From: Alnus glutinosa
Taxonomy: Eukaryota; Streptophyta; Magnoliopsida; Fagales; Betulaceae
Assembly: GCF_958979055.1 (NCBI RefSeq)
Contig: NC_084891.1
Location: 26,249,501 to 26,313,500, forward strand
DNA length: 64,000 nucleotides
Direction of reading: 5' to 3'
Both the position numbers and the translations under genes were made by a program. The notes below the pieces were generated by a model. That model did no database searches, had not been told where the DNA came from, and saw only the letters and a list, made by a program, of their open reading frames with translations. Positions 52,692 to 63,285 of the stretch are shown in pieces (position 1 is the first letter of the stretch; every line of letters starts with the position of its first letter).

Positions 52692-55600
52692 ATGGAGAAG
52701 AAGCAAGCGTTGGAGTGGGCCGAAGCACAGCAGATTGTGATAAGCGAGGACCTTGTGGCCGCGGCTAAACATCAGCTACGATTTCTTGCGGAGGTTGACA
52801 GGAACCGCCACCTCTATGATAGCCCTGTTTTAGACCGAGCCATTTTGAGGTACTAGTACTGTACACACTCTTAAACATGTTTTGAGGTTAGCATGTCGGT
52901 GTGGTTGTTTGGTCCGGATGAAAATGCCAATCCTTTAGGTGGGCTGAAAACGACCGTGGTTTATTAGTTTGAGTGTACGTTTTTAGAGGTATTGTAGCTT
53001 TTACCACAAGTTTCTTACAAACTGATATGATAGTCTGTGTGACATTTATCACATCAATCACTAAACAATTAAATTTACATGTCGAATCTTGTTGCTTAAT
53101 TTTTTTTTTCATTTTCACCCATGTTGTGCAAAACTCACGTCAACCGCCGGGTAAATTTGTAAGGGAATTATAGGAAAACTGTAGTACTCTAGGCATTTTC
53201 GTTATTAGTCGTCAAATTTAAGGATTGTTTTTGTTAAATCAACACATGTCTCAAAAGCTTAACTTGATAAAAAAAAACGTAAACTTTAATTATTTATTAG
53301 TTTATATTCATACTCACATTCACGTGTGAGGCTCAATCTTTCTCTTAATAAGTGAGGTCCAATATGTGAAATATTTAATTGAATGAACGACGAAGTTAAG
53401 GGTTAAGGTTCGAACTTATGACATTTGATTTGATACCATGTTAAATCACCAGTTATCTCAAAAGCTTAAGAGATACGAAAATGGTTAATTTTAATATTTA
53501 ATTTATATTCTAACAGTTTTAAGGCTTGAGAGGGTTATGTCCGGAGTAGGCATGGCACATTTGGTTGTCCTCTTTTGTCTTTTTGCTCGGGAAAAAAAAA
53601 CACACACACACAAAACATTGTTGGGGATGAAAACTAAAGTCACACAAGAATGAACAACAATGATAAACAGCTGAGATCGTCTCAACACTGATTTTAAAGA
53701 GGGGAAAAAAGAACATTCACTTTACCCATGGAATGTTAGGATGTCATCAAAATACTTTGCGATTTAGAGCAAGCCACTATATACCCATTTTGTGCTAGGT
53801 ATAAGGCTTCAAATGTTCAGAGGCGCAGCATTATTGTGATTTTGTGGTAAGAAGATGTAGGGGAGTGTGACAGGTTGAACTCAACAATGATCAAAACTTT
53901 TCAGGGCCATGAATCTCCAACTACCAGCTCCCTTTAGACTTTTTTCTCCCAATACTTTTAGTGGGTATTATATACTTGGGAATTTCTGGCTTAACAATTC
54001 AAGGCCCCATGGCTGTACTGATAAATGTAATAATGAAGCTGCAGGTATGCATAGGTCATCAAACTATGTTACCAATCCAGCATTTTTTTTTTTGGTTTGT
54101 TTGTTCTTATTATGCTCAATGTTAGGTACAAATATTGCTGGCTTCCCTTACTTGCCAAACACACCAAGTTTCATGTTACAGAAGGCCCTCTGGTTGTGCC
54201 TCTTGATTGTGAATGGATATGGCATTGTCATAGGCTTAATCCGGTAGGCTTCTGCCTCAGAACTCACAACATAATTTGAAACTGTCTGCTTTTTAGTATG
54301 CTTGGATTAAGTAGAAAAGTTTATTGGTTTTTCAGGTGCGCTACAAGAATGACTGCCAGGAACTTTATGGGAGAGTTCTTGACAACTGGAATGTTGAATC
54401 CTCTATTCAGGGAACTTGCAAAAAGCAAACTGAAGAAATTTGGAACAGGATATTTCCAAGTGAACCATATGAACCCAATTGGAGGAGCCAGTTGACAGAG
54501 AATTTTGGTGTAACAATTTTGGGAACTTCAGAAAGCACCAAGTATGATTTAGATTCAGCTGTCAGAAGGCAAACCTCTTTCTTCTACCAGGTAATGAAGA
54601 AAATTTTCAGGTGTCAAAAGAATTCTATATGAAATATCTATACTAGAATATGACTGGTCTTTGAAATGCTTTAAAGTTCTTAAATTTCAATTTTGGCATA
54701 ATAAACTACTACCAAAAGCACTATGCTGCAACCATTCTTGGCATAGCATTGGAAAAGACAAATAATATTTTGTAATTGATCAGTGGAAGGTTGGCATCAT
54801 ATTTTGTTGCCAATATATGTTGCAGGTATCTAGGCCCAACATGAATGATTATCACTTTCTTGAAGGAGCAGTGGCCAGATATAAGGGGTTTCTACATTTG
54901 ATCAAGAGAATCAATTACTTCTGTGTCCCAACTTACGACATTGATCTCATCTGGCACTCACACCAACTGCATCCTGCCTCTTACTGTAAAGATCTGGTGG
55001 CAACAATGGGGAAGGTATTAGAGCATGATGACACAGATTTTGATAGAACCAAGGGTAAAAAGCTGGATGTTGGGTTTTCTGAAACCACCAAACAGTGGGA
55101 AGAGGCATTTGGTTTGAGGTACTGGAGGGCAGGAGCATTGTATAGAGGGCATGCACCATCTCCTCTCACTACCAATCTGCACAAACTGAAAACTGTGAGC
55201 ATGAAAGCTGCTCCATCCAATGAGTATCAGAATATGATTCGGCTTCCCAAGAAAACTCTAGTGGAGGTGGCCTCCAATATCATCTTCTGCCACTTTATCT
55301 TTGTTATAAACGTTCTGTTAAATTATCACTTATCATAAAAGTTTAAGCTTATAATAAAGGAGTCAATTTAATTATTTAATCAATACTTTAACACATATAA
55401 CTCATAACAAAGAAATGAATTCTGTCACAGGCACTTTTATTACCTATTATTGCTCAGACACTGTTGAACTACTGTAGTTACATTTTTTTTTTCCCTAATT
55501 CTCATTCAGATTATGCTGGAGATTGTGGGGGTCAAAGATTTACCATTAGAGAGCGAGGGCAACCTCTTCATCTCTTTTGGTAAGAAACAGCCAGATATAA

Positions 55601-57253
55601 TCCTCAACACCAGGAAACAAATGAGCATATCCTCTGATTCAGGAGAGAAACAGGTTGCTGTCTTCCAATGTGAACCTAATGGAGAGCTTGTCTTTGACCT
55701 TATGACATCTTTATCCTTTAACCTGCCCATTGCAAGGCCAGTCAAAGTATTGGGGAGTGCTTCAATCTCTCTTGACAACCTTCTGAATCCCATCCATGTA
55801 GAGAACTGGTTTGAGCTGATGCCAACTTCTGGAGTCGTGGGTTCCGAGCCAATCTGTTTACGTATTGCTCTCTCCTTGACTGCTCCCATTCCAGCCCCCT
55901 ATGTGGTGCAAATGGTTCAGATGTGTCCAGTCTCAAAAGGTTCATGTTTCATTCCACTCCCTGGAAGGTCTCACCATGCTAATAGCTGGACATGTGTTCT
56001 GGATGAGGCTGGCAATGAGGTCATCAGCTTCCTCATGAGGTGAATTTTCAATTTGCAGTAAGCACTTAATTGTAAGGCATCAGCTGACACCTATGATCAT
56101 TTTGTCATGCTATCTCTGCTGGCTTGTGCTCATGCATGCATAGAAGCATGAATCTGGCTAGCCAAAAATTTCTGCTCTTCTTTTTCTAATTAGGGATAAA
56201 AGAACCAAATATTATTGTTTAAACTTGCTTTAAAGTCCCTTCATTTTTTTTTCCAACAGTTTCAGCACTAATTTTCTGCTCATTTGTTGCGCATGACAGG
56301 GAATCAACAATAAAAGATGGAAGAAGCAATGGTCTTTCCAAGAAAGAAGTGATTGGCATGGTTAAATCTGGTAAAAATCAAGTGCTTGCAGAGTTTGTTG
56401 GAAAAGGGTGGTCCTTAATGAACTCAAACTGGTCACTTCAGCTTCATAAGGAACTCAGTGTAGATGGCCATGTTTTTGAGCTCAAAGGCATCAAGAAGGT
56501 GAGTATCAATTCTATTCCTAGCTTGATTTAGATGGTTGGATCAACTGATGATCAACTGCAGTAGATGATCCCTTTTGAAAGGTCAAATTAGAATGGGGAA
56601 GACTTTATTCGATATCATTAGCACTAATATTCAGCTTGCAGCTTACCACTCTTCTGTATCTTCTTCCTGTAGGTGATCATTTTTCCTGGTAGAAAACTAG
56701 AGTACGAAACCGACTGCTGTGAGAAGCCAAAAAATGAACAGAACTTCATGACTGCTGTTGAATTCTCTGCAGAAAATCCTTATGGAAAAGCCGTGGCTTT
56801 GCTCAACTTAAAATCTGGCTTCCTAAAGGTATTTTCTTTTGTTTTGTTAGACATAAAGCTTAGCAGAATAATAACAATGATAATGATGCTTAGATTCTAA
56901 TATTTGATGAACAGATCAAGGAAGAATGGCTTGTAATGCCCGGAATCCTATCAGCTTTTATTATCTCTGATATTTTGAGGAAGGAGGGCTATAGTGGTTT
57001 CATCACTGACAACAGAGAGGATAAACAGGAAAATGACATAGACTGCAGCAAAGAGTGTGAAGCTCTGGTGGAAGGCACCGCACTTGGCAGGTGTAATGGA
57101 GGTTGTGGCCATCAAGATATTGTGAAGAGTGGCGGTTGTGGTGGAGGTGGGGGCTGTGGGGGTGGTTGTGGAGGAGGCTGTGGAGGTGGGAGCTGTAGGG
57201 GCAGTTGTGGAGGAGGTTGTAGAGGTGGCGGCGGTTGTGGGAGTTATAAATAA
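52692..57253 (+). CDS. GRDP: Glycine-rich domain-containing protein (DUF1399), 8 exons
   Basis: Exons: 52692-52849, 54126-54243, 54336-54590, 54826-55266, 55510-56039, 56300-56498, 56673-56828, 56915-57253. They total 2,196 bp, 731 aa, with all GT-AG introns. N-terminus MEKKQALEWAEAQQIVIS and the repeated W/H motifs DCEWIWHCHRLNPV (around residue 85) and DIDLIWHSHQLHPASY (around 220) identify the GRDP/DUF1399 family, which Arabidopsis work links to osmotic stress and development. The middle part reads like a C2-type beta-rich segment (LEIVGVKDLP, NLFISFGKK). The last 40 residues are Gly/Cys-rich (GGGCGGGCGGGCGGGSC), ending GSYK. Intron 1 (1.28 kb) and intron 4 carry copies of a dispersed AT-rich repeat. 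The start was chosen because it matches the family N-terminus. Confidence 0.92.
53390..53475 (+). repeat. Dispersed repeat copy in GRDP intron 1
   Basis: Contains ATGTTAAATCACCAGTTATC and AAAAGCTTAAG. Similar blocks lie near 9990-10020, 16160-16230 and 55310-55390, so the family sits in introns of at least three genes here. Confidence 0.55.
55310..55400 (+). repeat. Dispersed repeat copy in GRDP intron 4
   Basis: Reads TGTTAAATTATCACTTATC, then AAGTTTAAGCTTATAATAAA and AATTATTTAATCAATACTTT. Same family as the copies near 16160 and 53390. Confidence 0.55.
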
Positions 57254-58273
57254 ACAAATGAATCCAGCGGCATTCAGGCTGCCCCACAAGGATGCAGCAA
57301 TAATCAGCATAAATAAGGCACCTGCTGCATAAGATTAGGCCACATTACGCTCTGAATTCAACCTATACTACCTAGATATATAGCAGCTTATATAGTCGTG
57401 TATAATGAAACATTTCGGTTACCAAAAGTTTGAAGTGAATACTAGTGGAGTTTGTATACAAATCTACATTCTACGGTAAGAGGCACAACATTTTAAAAAA
57501 GATGTAAAAAGTGATCACCTTGAGAAGAATGAGATTGCAAACTTATATCACCTCATAAAAGAGTACTAACAAAGTAAGACTCAATTGATGGAAGATTATA
57601 TTCACTCCGAACCGGAATAAGGTGCAATTAGCTGCCCGTATCCGGTGAATCAATTTGCATGCACCCGATCGAAATCAAATTACTGGATATGAGCGAGTAA
57701 TTGCACCCTATTGAAATCCTGCGGTCTAAATGTTAAGCACGTTTTTAAACACTTCAAAATATCGCTATTATCGCACGAGTTAGCTAAAACTGTTGTTAAA
57801 CATATCATAGAAGGTTTGAATTGAATAAATTCCTGACTGTATATGTGAAATTGTTTTGTTAGAGTAATCTGCTCTATTTCTTTGATTGAGTAATAAAAGT
57901 ATTATAACTTTATTAAAAAAAAAAAAAAAAAAAACAACAACAACAACAACAACTGATGAAATTATAGAAGCCCATTTGTATAACCACTAAGAAGTCGAGG
58001 GCAGACTTGCAAAAAATAAAAAGTTAAGGGGAGGTAAACAGTAATTCTTTACTCTTCAGAAAGACATGGAGTAGACATGGAAGTGATTTATTTGACAATA
58101 ATGAATAAGCAATTTATAAGCTGGGGAATGGACTAATTAATGGCATTTCAGAGGCGTGAAAGACGCAAATAAATAAATAATGTTCCACCACTGGTGTTAC
58201 ACCTTTAGCAGACAATTCAAACAGTTTTCACAAAAATAGTTTGTGCGTTTATGTTATGCAACAACACCTTTTC

Positions 58274-58304
<31 letters not shown>

Positions 58305-58579
58305 TTCTAAAACACAATAACAAACAATCATTAGAATTTCAAAATGTAGTTAATGAGAAAGCAATTTTTAAAAATGCGGTTAAACTTTTAGTAAAATTAC
58401 GGTTTAGCATTCATAATCATACCTTCTTAAAAATAGCTTGCTATTTGAAACCACCATTTTTCTACGTTTTTAAAATTGAATCCCAAACAGAACGGCCATT
58501 TGGCAAACCATTTTAATTTTTCTAAAAAAATAAAACTAAAAATATCCATACTTTTTATATTGCATCAATAATTTTGTAT
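57254..58579. other. GRDP 3' flank and AT-rich spacer
   Basis: Presumed 3'-UTR followed by spacer; an A-run then (CAA)n near 57914-57951 and a poly(A) run near 58279-58304. No gene is supported. Confidence 0.5.
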
Positions 58580-58921
58580 TATTATTTAGGGTAAATGTCT
58601 AATAAATCCCTGAGTTAAAGCGCCATTTGAATTTGGTCCCTCACTTTTTGAAAGTAAGTATTTGGTGCTTAACTTTTTCGCGAATTTGAAACAGGTTCTT
58701 CTGTCATTTTTCTATCCATTTTTCTAAACACCGTTAGTGCCACATCACCCTTTTTGCCATGTCATCCTAAAATATTATTATTTTATTTAATTATTAATTT
58801 AAAAACTTAAAATTTCTTTCCTTTTTTTTTTTTAAAAAAAATAAAATAAAATTCTAAAATAAGAAAAAAGAAAAGTAGGGGGTATGGGGCGGCAGCCACC
58901 TCCCTTGAACTGATGAGTTCT

Positions 58922-59184
58922 ACGGTGAGTGTTTTTCTGTTCTCTGTCGCTTAACCCACAGCCTATGCAAATCCAGGAGATCAAAGATTTCATTGTCATC
59001 GCAAGAAGGAAAGATGCGCGCTCGGTGAGGATCAAGAAGAGCAAAGGTGTTGTCAAGACTCAAGTTCAAGGTTCGTTGCTCCAAGTACCTTTACACGTTT
59101 TGCGTGTTCGACCAAGAAAAGGCTAACAAGTTGAACTGTTGAAGTAGCCTCTCCCTCCAGGTCAGAATCATGGATCTGCGCTTG
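58922..59184 (+). pseudogene. RPL38 (eL38) fragment captured by the MULE
   Basis: After an AG acceptor at 58960-58961 the frame reads [10 protein letters not shown], then [19 protein letters not shown], the start of ribosomal protein L38. ACG (58922-58924) stands where the ATG before intron 1 would be expected. The intron remnant GTGAGT...CACAG is only 37 bp. An extra 7 bp (about ACTCAAG, near 59058) shifts frame before the VRCSKYLYT region, which continues in another frame to a stop. Retention of an intron piece means capture at DNA level, not reverse transcription. Not functional. Confidence 0.85.
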
Positions 59185-59344
59185 GTGGTGTTCCCTTTAA
59201 CATATTTTGGTTATTTGTTTGTAAAATTTCTAAATGGTTGAACCGGATTCTTTGGCTAGTTGATTATTCTTTTTCGCTTCAACTTATTTTAAATTGTGCA
59301 CAACAATTATTTTTTTGTAAGTAAAGGCCAATTCTTTTCTCACA

Positions 59345-59545
59345 TTATGCACAACAAGCAACAAAGCAGAAAAATGGATGGAATTTGCATTCAAAAGCAC
59401 AACATCCCTCATCGGCAATCTCTCGAACACCTTTTGTGCCTATTCCATCAACCCAAATTTCAGACAAGTATGAACCAAATGCACTTCCAACAAACACATC
59501 CAACTCCAACTTGGGTTGATCTGCATTCATCGACTTCTTGACCCA
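59345..59545 (-). other. Second captured fragment in the Pack-MULE, unidentified
   Basis: A minus-strand open frame of normal composition (LELDVFVGSAFGSYLSEIWV then GIGTKGVREIADEGC) ends where the sequence becomes AT-rich. It resembles a coding exon, but I do not recognise the family. No start or splice context can be defended. Confidence 0.45.
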
Positions 59546-59835
59546 CTGTTGCTGTTACGGTCCTGGAGAGATTGAGAGGGATGACCTAAACCCTCTGTTA
59601 TTCAATCAGAAAACAACCACCCAACAGAACAAACAAACAAAAACGAAGAAAAAAAAGGCACTCACCGAAAAACTCACCGGTCCAAGAGGGTGGTTGCGGC
59701 CCCATACCCCCTACTTTTCTTTTTTTAGAAAATAAAAAATAAATTTTAAGTTTTAAAATTAATAATAAAATAAAATAATAATATTTTAGGATGACATGAC
59801 AAAAAGGGTGACGTGGCACTAACGGTGATTAGAAA

Positions 59836-59980
59836 AGAGGAGTGATTGTTACACTTATGCTGCACAACTCCTGCACTCACACCAGACACAAGGAAGTGGG
59901 GCCCAGTGTGTGGGTCCCCCTTCCTTGTGTCTGGTGTGAGTGCACAAGTTGTGTAGATGAAGTGTAACGATCATTTTCCT
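59836..59980. mobile_element. 145-bp foldback MITE nested in the MULE right TIR
   Basis: Almost entirely an inverted repeat (CACTCACACCAGACACAAGG and its complement CCTTGTGTCTGGTGTGAGTG flank a short GTGGGG...GGGTCCC centre). TAGAAA is present on both sides (59830-59835 and 59981-59986) but once at the matching site of the left TIR, so this is the target-site duplication. Confidence 0.85.
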
Positions 59981-60127
59981 TAGAAAAATGGATGAAAAAA
60001 TGACGAAAGAACCTGTTTCAAATTCGCGAAAAAGTTAAGTACTGAATTCTTACTTTCAAAAAGTGAGGGATTGAATTCAAATGGCGCTCCGACTCAGGGA
60101 TTTATTAGACATTTATCCTATTATTTA

Positions 60128-61595
60128 AACAAAAAGTTCATTAAAAAACATACCTATGTTTGGCAAACCACTCTATTTTTTTGCCTTGAAAAAGTCAACT
60201 CCAAAACATTTAACTTTTTATATCACATCAATAATTTTTTTATTAGTTTTTTTCATTTTTTATATAACCAATTATTTTTTAACAATTATTATTATTATTT
60301 CACCTTTTCTCATTGCTCTATATCACATCAATTACTTATTATTATTATTATTTTTTTTTAAAAAAATTGCACCATTAATCCCTATAAGAGGAAGAATTTG
60401 TTGAGGTTAACTCCAACGGTAAAGGCTACAAAGACGGCACCGTTTATGCTTGCCAGAGGGTGGTACCTTAATTACCACAATCCATTTAAAATTTAGCTTC
60501 CCACATATAATGAGCACACTCAACGTTCATAATAGTTAACTTATTAAAACTCTCATCATGTCTCTTGTGTGAACATGTCAAAAAAAAAAAAAAAAATATA
60601 GTTAACTTATTAATTTCTCTTCAACGTGAAAAGAATGCAAGGTTTTTCTTTATTATTGAAAAAAAAAAAAATGCAGCTCGATCAACTACTCAATTCTATA
60701 TTTGCTACTAGTATTGAAAGTGTAGTGCCACATACATTCGCTTCTAAGTCATGCTCTAACGGTAAAAATTATCATTAAATTTTTAATAAATTACTATTAA
60801 ATTTTAAATTTAATTATAAATTTTATTGTCATGTCAGTTAGTATACTTAAAAGTGAAACTTATACAGAAAAAGTTACTTAAGGGTTGCATATAAAAGAAA
60901 AATAAAAAATGTTGGCGTCCAACATTGAGCATGAGATTAGTGTGGAGATCCTGTGCTCGGCTACGCTATCACTATATGGGCCAACTATTTCAAGGTAAAC
61001 CTTGCTATAGGTAAACTAAGATACTCGTACCTATATAAAAAAAAAAAAAATGCTACCTCCAATTAGTATACAATTCTTTTACAATTTGTTAATACACTCT
61101 CACATGTCAACAAATTCTAAAAGAGTTATAGACTGCATATAGCATTACGAGTAATACTAGAAACTATATTCTTATCTCACAATTATTACTGACGTTTCCA
61201 ATCGAGCCTTAAATCAATTTTTGTTAAAAATAAAAAATTAACAGCCAATTGAAAGTGGCGTTAAGATGAAAATGTGGTTCATGGTCATATTCCTTACATT
61301 CCTCACACCAAATTGCACTAAAATAATATTGTGAAAACATCACAAAATTTACACTCTTAAACAAATCCCTCATGTGCACACAAACCAACACTGAAACCAG
61401 TATGTACACAAACAAGTATCATCACACAACTCAAACCCACACCACCAAAGAGTTGGTCCCCTCGAGAAAGCAAAAAATTCACCAAAACCTAAATAAATCC
61501 TTAATTCCTTTTATTTAAGCTCCACTTATGAAAAAGAATAATAACAATAACGACAATAATAATAATAGAGTATAGATTAATAACCAAAACACAAT
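60128..61595. other. Spacer between the Pack-MULE and the PB1 gene
   Basis: AT-rich, with ATT/TTA trinucleotide runs near 60285-60360 and A-runs near 60578-60596, 60658-60671 and 61037-61050. No gene is supported. The right end (61440-61595) is presumably the PB1 gene 3'-UTR. Confidence 0.45.
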
Positions 61596-62981
61596 TCACA
61601 CAGCAGAGGTCTTGGCAATAGCCTTACCCTCCTGATTCAAACCGCCGCCACCTTGTCTAGCATCAACCGCGACCGTCTGATAGCCGGACATAACCCCTCC
61701 CTGCGTCGTGTAATAGACCTGCGTGTACCCGGGCTCGGTTGGCTGCTGCACCATCTGACTATTCCCCTCGGTACTATAAGCTCCCCCGACAACCTTTGGC
61801 TGCTGCTGCTGAGGCACTGCATTGTATACCGGCTGTTCCCGGTACGCCTCTTGAACCATCCTCTGAACCCCGTAGTATGCCTGACCGATTGGGCCGGTCA
61901 TCGGTCGTACGGCTTGATAGACTCCAGTTGGTGTGGGAATCAGATACACCGGCTGGTGATGGTCCGTTCCAGTAGCCGAGACGGGATGATAGCCCCCTCC
62001 GGTGGTCATGACCCTCTCCGGAAAGTAATTCCCCGTAAGATTCACTGGTATCGGCACCGGGATCTGTGTCGCGGGCGCCGGTGTGATTTTCTCTGGAACT
62101 TTCTGTGCGTAGAAGTCTCCGGCAGCGTATGCCCTAGGGTTTCCCTCGTCGCTTTTTCTATGGAATACGGTCTGCTCGTGGACGTTATGAGCAATGTGCA
62201 ATCTTTGCAGTTCATGGATTTGCCTCTGGATCTCCGTCGGAGAGATCGCCGGTTCGCCAACCAGGTGCCGATCCTCCGATCCGCAATCGGAGCCGAACGA
62301 TACGTCCTTCGTCGCCGCGTCCGTAACCGTTGGCGGGGGAGCCGATTCCGGTAACTTCGTCGGGGGAAACCCCTTGTCCAATCCAAAGAGAAAATCCGGA
62401 TTCCCCGGCGGTGAGGAACCGTCGATCTGCACTGAATTCAAAGCGTCGACGAACCACTGGCGCTCCGATTTCGGCTGCCGCTGCGAAGAGCCGAAGCTCG
62501 CCAGGGCCGGAGCCGTATCCGGAGCAGCATTAGGGTTTAACAAAGGAAATAGAAACAACCTGAGCCTGGCGGGCTTAGCGGAGGCGCGGTACAAGCGGTC
62601 GTACTCCGACATCATGTGCTCGAGATCCTCATCGTTGGTGACGGAGATCAAAGCGTCAAGATCTTCACCTGGAAGCTGATACTTGAAGCAAACAGCATCA
62701 ACATCAGGTATTAGAGACGAGAGCTTTGACTTGATGGCGGAGAATTTGATGGTACGATCGACGGATAGGATCTTGGTCTCGCCGCCAACGTAAGCGAGCT
62801 GGTTGTCGTATGGCTTGGGCTGGATTTTCCCGTCGTAACTGCACATGAATTTCACTTTGTAGTTTAAAGAAGAAGCCTGTTGCGGCGGCTCGTCCCACGA
62901 CGAGTTTTCGCATTCGATTTCTCGGGAGAGAGGGGAGGAGTCTCCGGAATCCGGATAGGACGAGTACGCGTAGTTTTCCAT
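61596..62981 (-). CDS. PB1 (Phox/Bem1p) domain protein, 461 aa
   Basis: Single-exon gene. After a Ser/acid-rich N-terminus, residues about 42-145 form a PB1 domain: KVKFMCSYDGKIQPKP with the basic cluster, GGETKILSVDRTIKFS, and the OPCA-type acidic motif around GEDLDALISVTNDEDL (105-120). PB1 domains mediate head-to-tail protein association. The remainder is low-complexity, rich in Pro, Gln, Gly and Tyr (for example YNAVPQQQQPK, GYTQVYYTTQGG), likely disordered. No kinase domain follows, so it belongs to the stand-alone plant PB1 octicosapeptide group rather than the RAF-like kinases. Higher GC than the surroundings and intronless. The ATG is followed by MENYAYSSYPDSGDSSP, a start typical of the group. 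Specific function unknown. Confidence 0.93.
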   Translation of the reverse strand: MENYAYSSYPDSGDSSPLSREIECENSSWDEPPQQASSLNYKVKFMCSYDGKIQPKPYDNQLAYVGGETKILSVDRTIKFSAIKSKLSSLIPDVDAVCFKYQLPGEDLDALISVTNDEDLEHMMSEYDRLYRASAKPARLRLFLFPLLNPNAAPDTAPALASFGSSQRQPKSERQWFVDALNSVQIDGSSPPGNPDFLFGLDKGFPPTKLPESAPPPTVTDAATKDVSFGSDCGSEDRHLVGEPAISPTEIQRQIHELQRLHIAHNVHEQTVFHRKSDEGNPRAYAAGDFYAQKVPEKITPAPATQIPVPIPVNLTGNYFPERVMTTGGGYHPVSATGTDHHQPVYLIPTPTGVYQAVRPMTGPIGQAYYGVQRMVQEAYREQPVYNAVPQQQQPKVVGGAYSTEGNSQMVQQPTEPGYTQVYYTTQGGVMSGYQTVAVDARQGGGGLNQEGKAIAKTSAV

Positions 62982-63253
62982 TGGATTGGATTGAATTTTG
63001 TTTGGAAACGATCTGGGGTTTTAGAGGGATAGGGTTAGGGTTTGAGGAGATTGGGGTTTGGAATCCATTTAGGGGACACGCTATGAAACTGGGTGGAAAG
63101 CGGCGTTGTCGTGCACAAGAAGGTCCTTTTGTGGAGTTTGTCGGGGTTGGGAGCATCTGGGAACGGGGGACCTACCTTTTATGGTTTTGTTTGATTGATT
63201 AAGAAGGAAAAATAATGGGTCCTTGTGGAGGCGTGAAAAGGAAGGGTTGGAGA

Positions 63254-63285
<32 letters not shown>

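Larger units (their letters stand above)
58589..60118. mobile_element. Pack-MULE carrying an RPL38 fragment
   Basis: Long terminal inverted repeats (left about 58589-58912, right about 59690-60118), starting GGGTAAATGTCTAATAAATC at the left and GGATAAATGTCTAATAAATC read inward at the right, flanked by the exact 9-bp duplication TATTATTTA at 58580-58588 and 60119-60127. The internal 58913-59680 contains host-like sequence: an RPL38 piece and a second unidentified fragment. No transposase. The right TIR is interrupted by a small nested element. Confidence 0.92.

Noticed and set aside
56951..57310. 119-aa minus-strand Thr/Ser-rich ORF
   Set aside because: It is the antisense of the GRDP Gly/Cys repeat exon.
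58929..59126. 65-aa ORF as a functional RPL38 gene
   Set aside because: Start codon lost, intron too short and frame broken by a 7-bp insertion.
61653..62354. 233-aa plus-strand ORF
   Set aside because: Lies antisense within the PB1 gene; composition reflects the complementary strand and no domain is seen.
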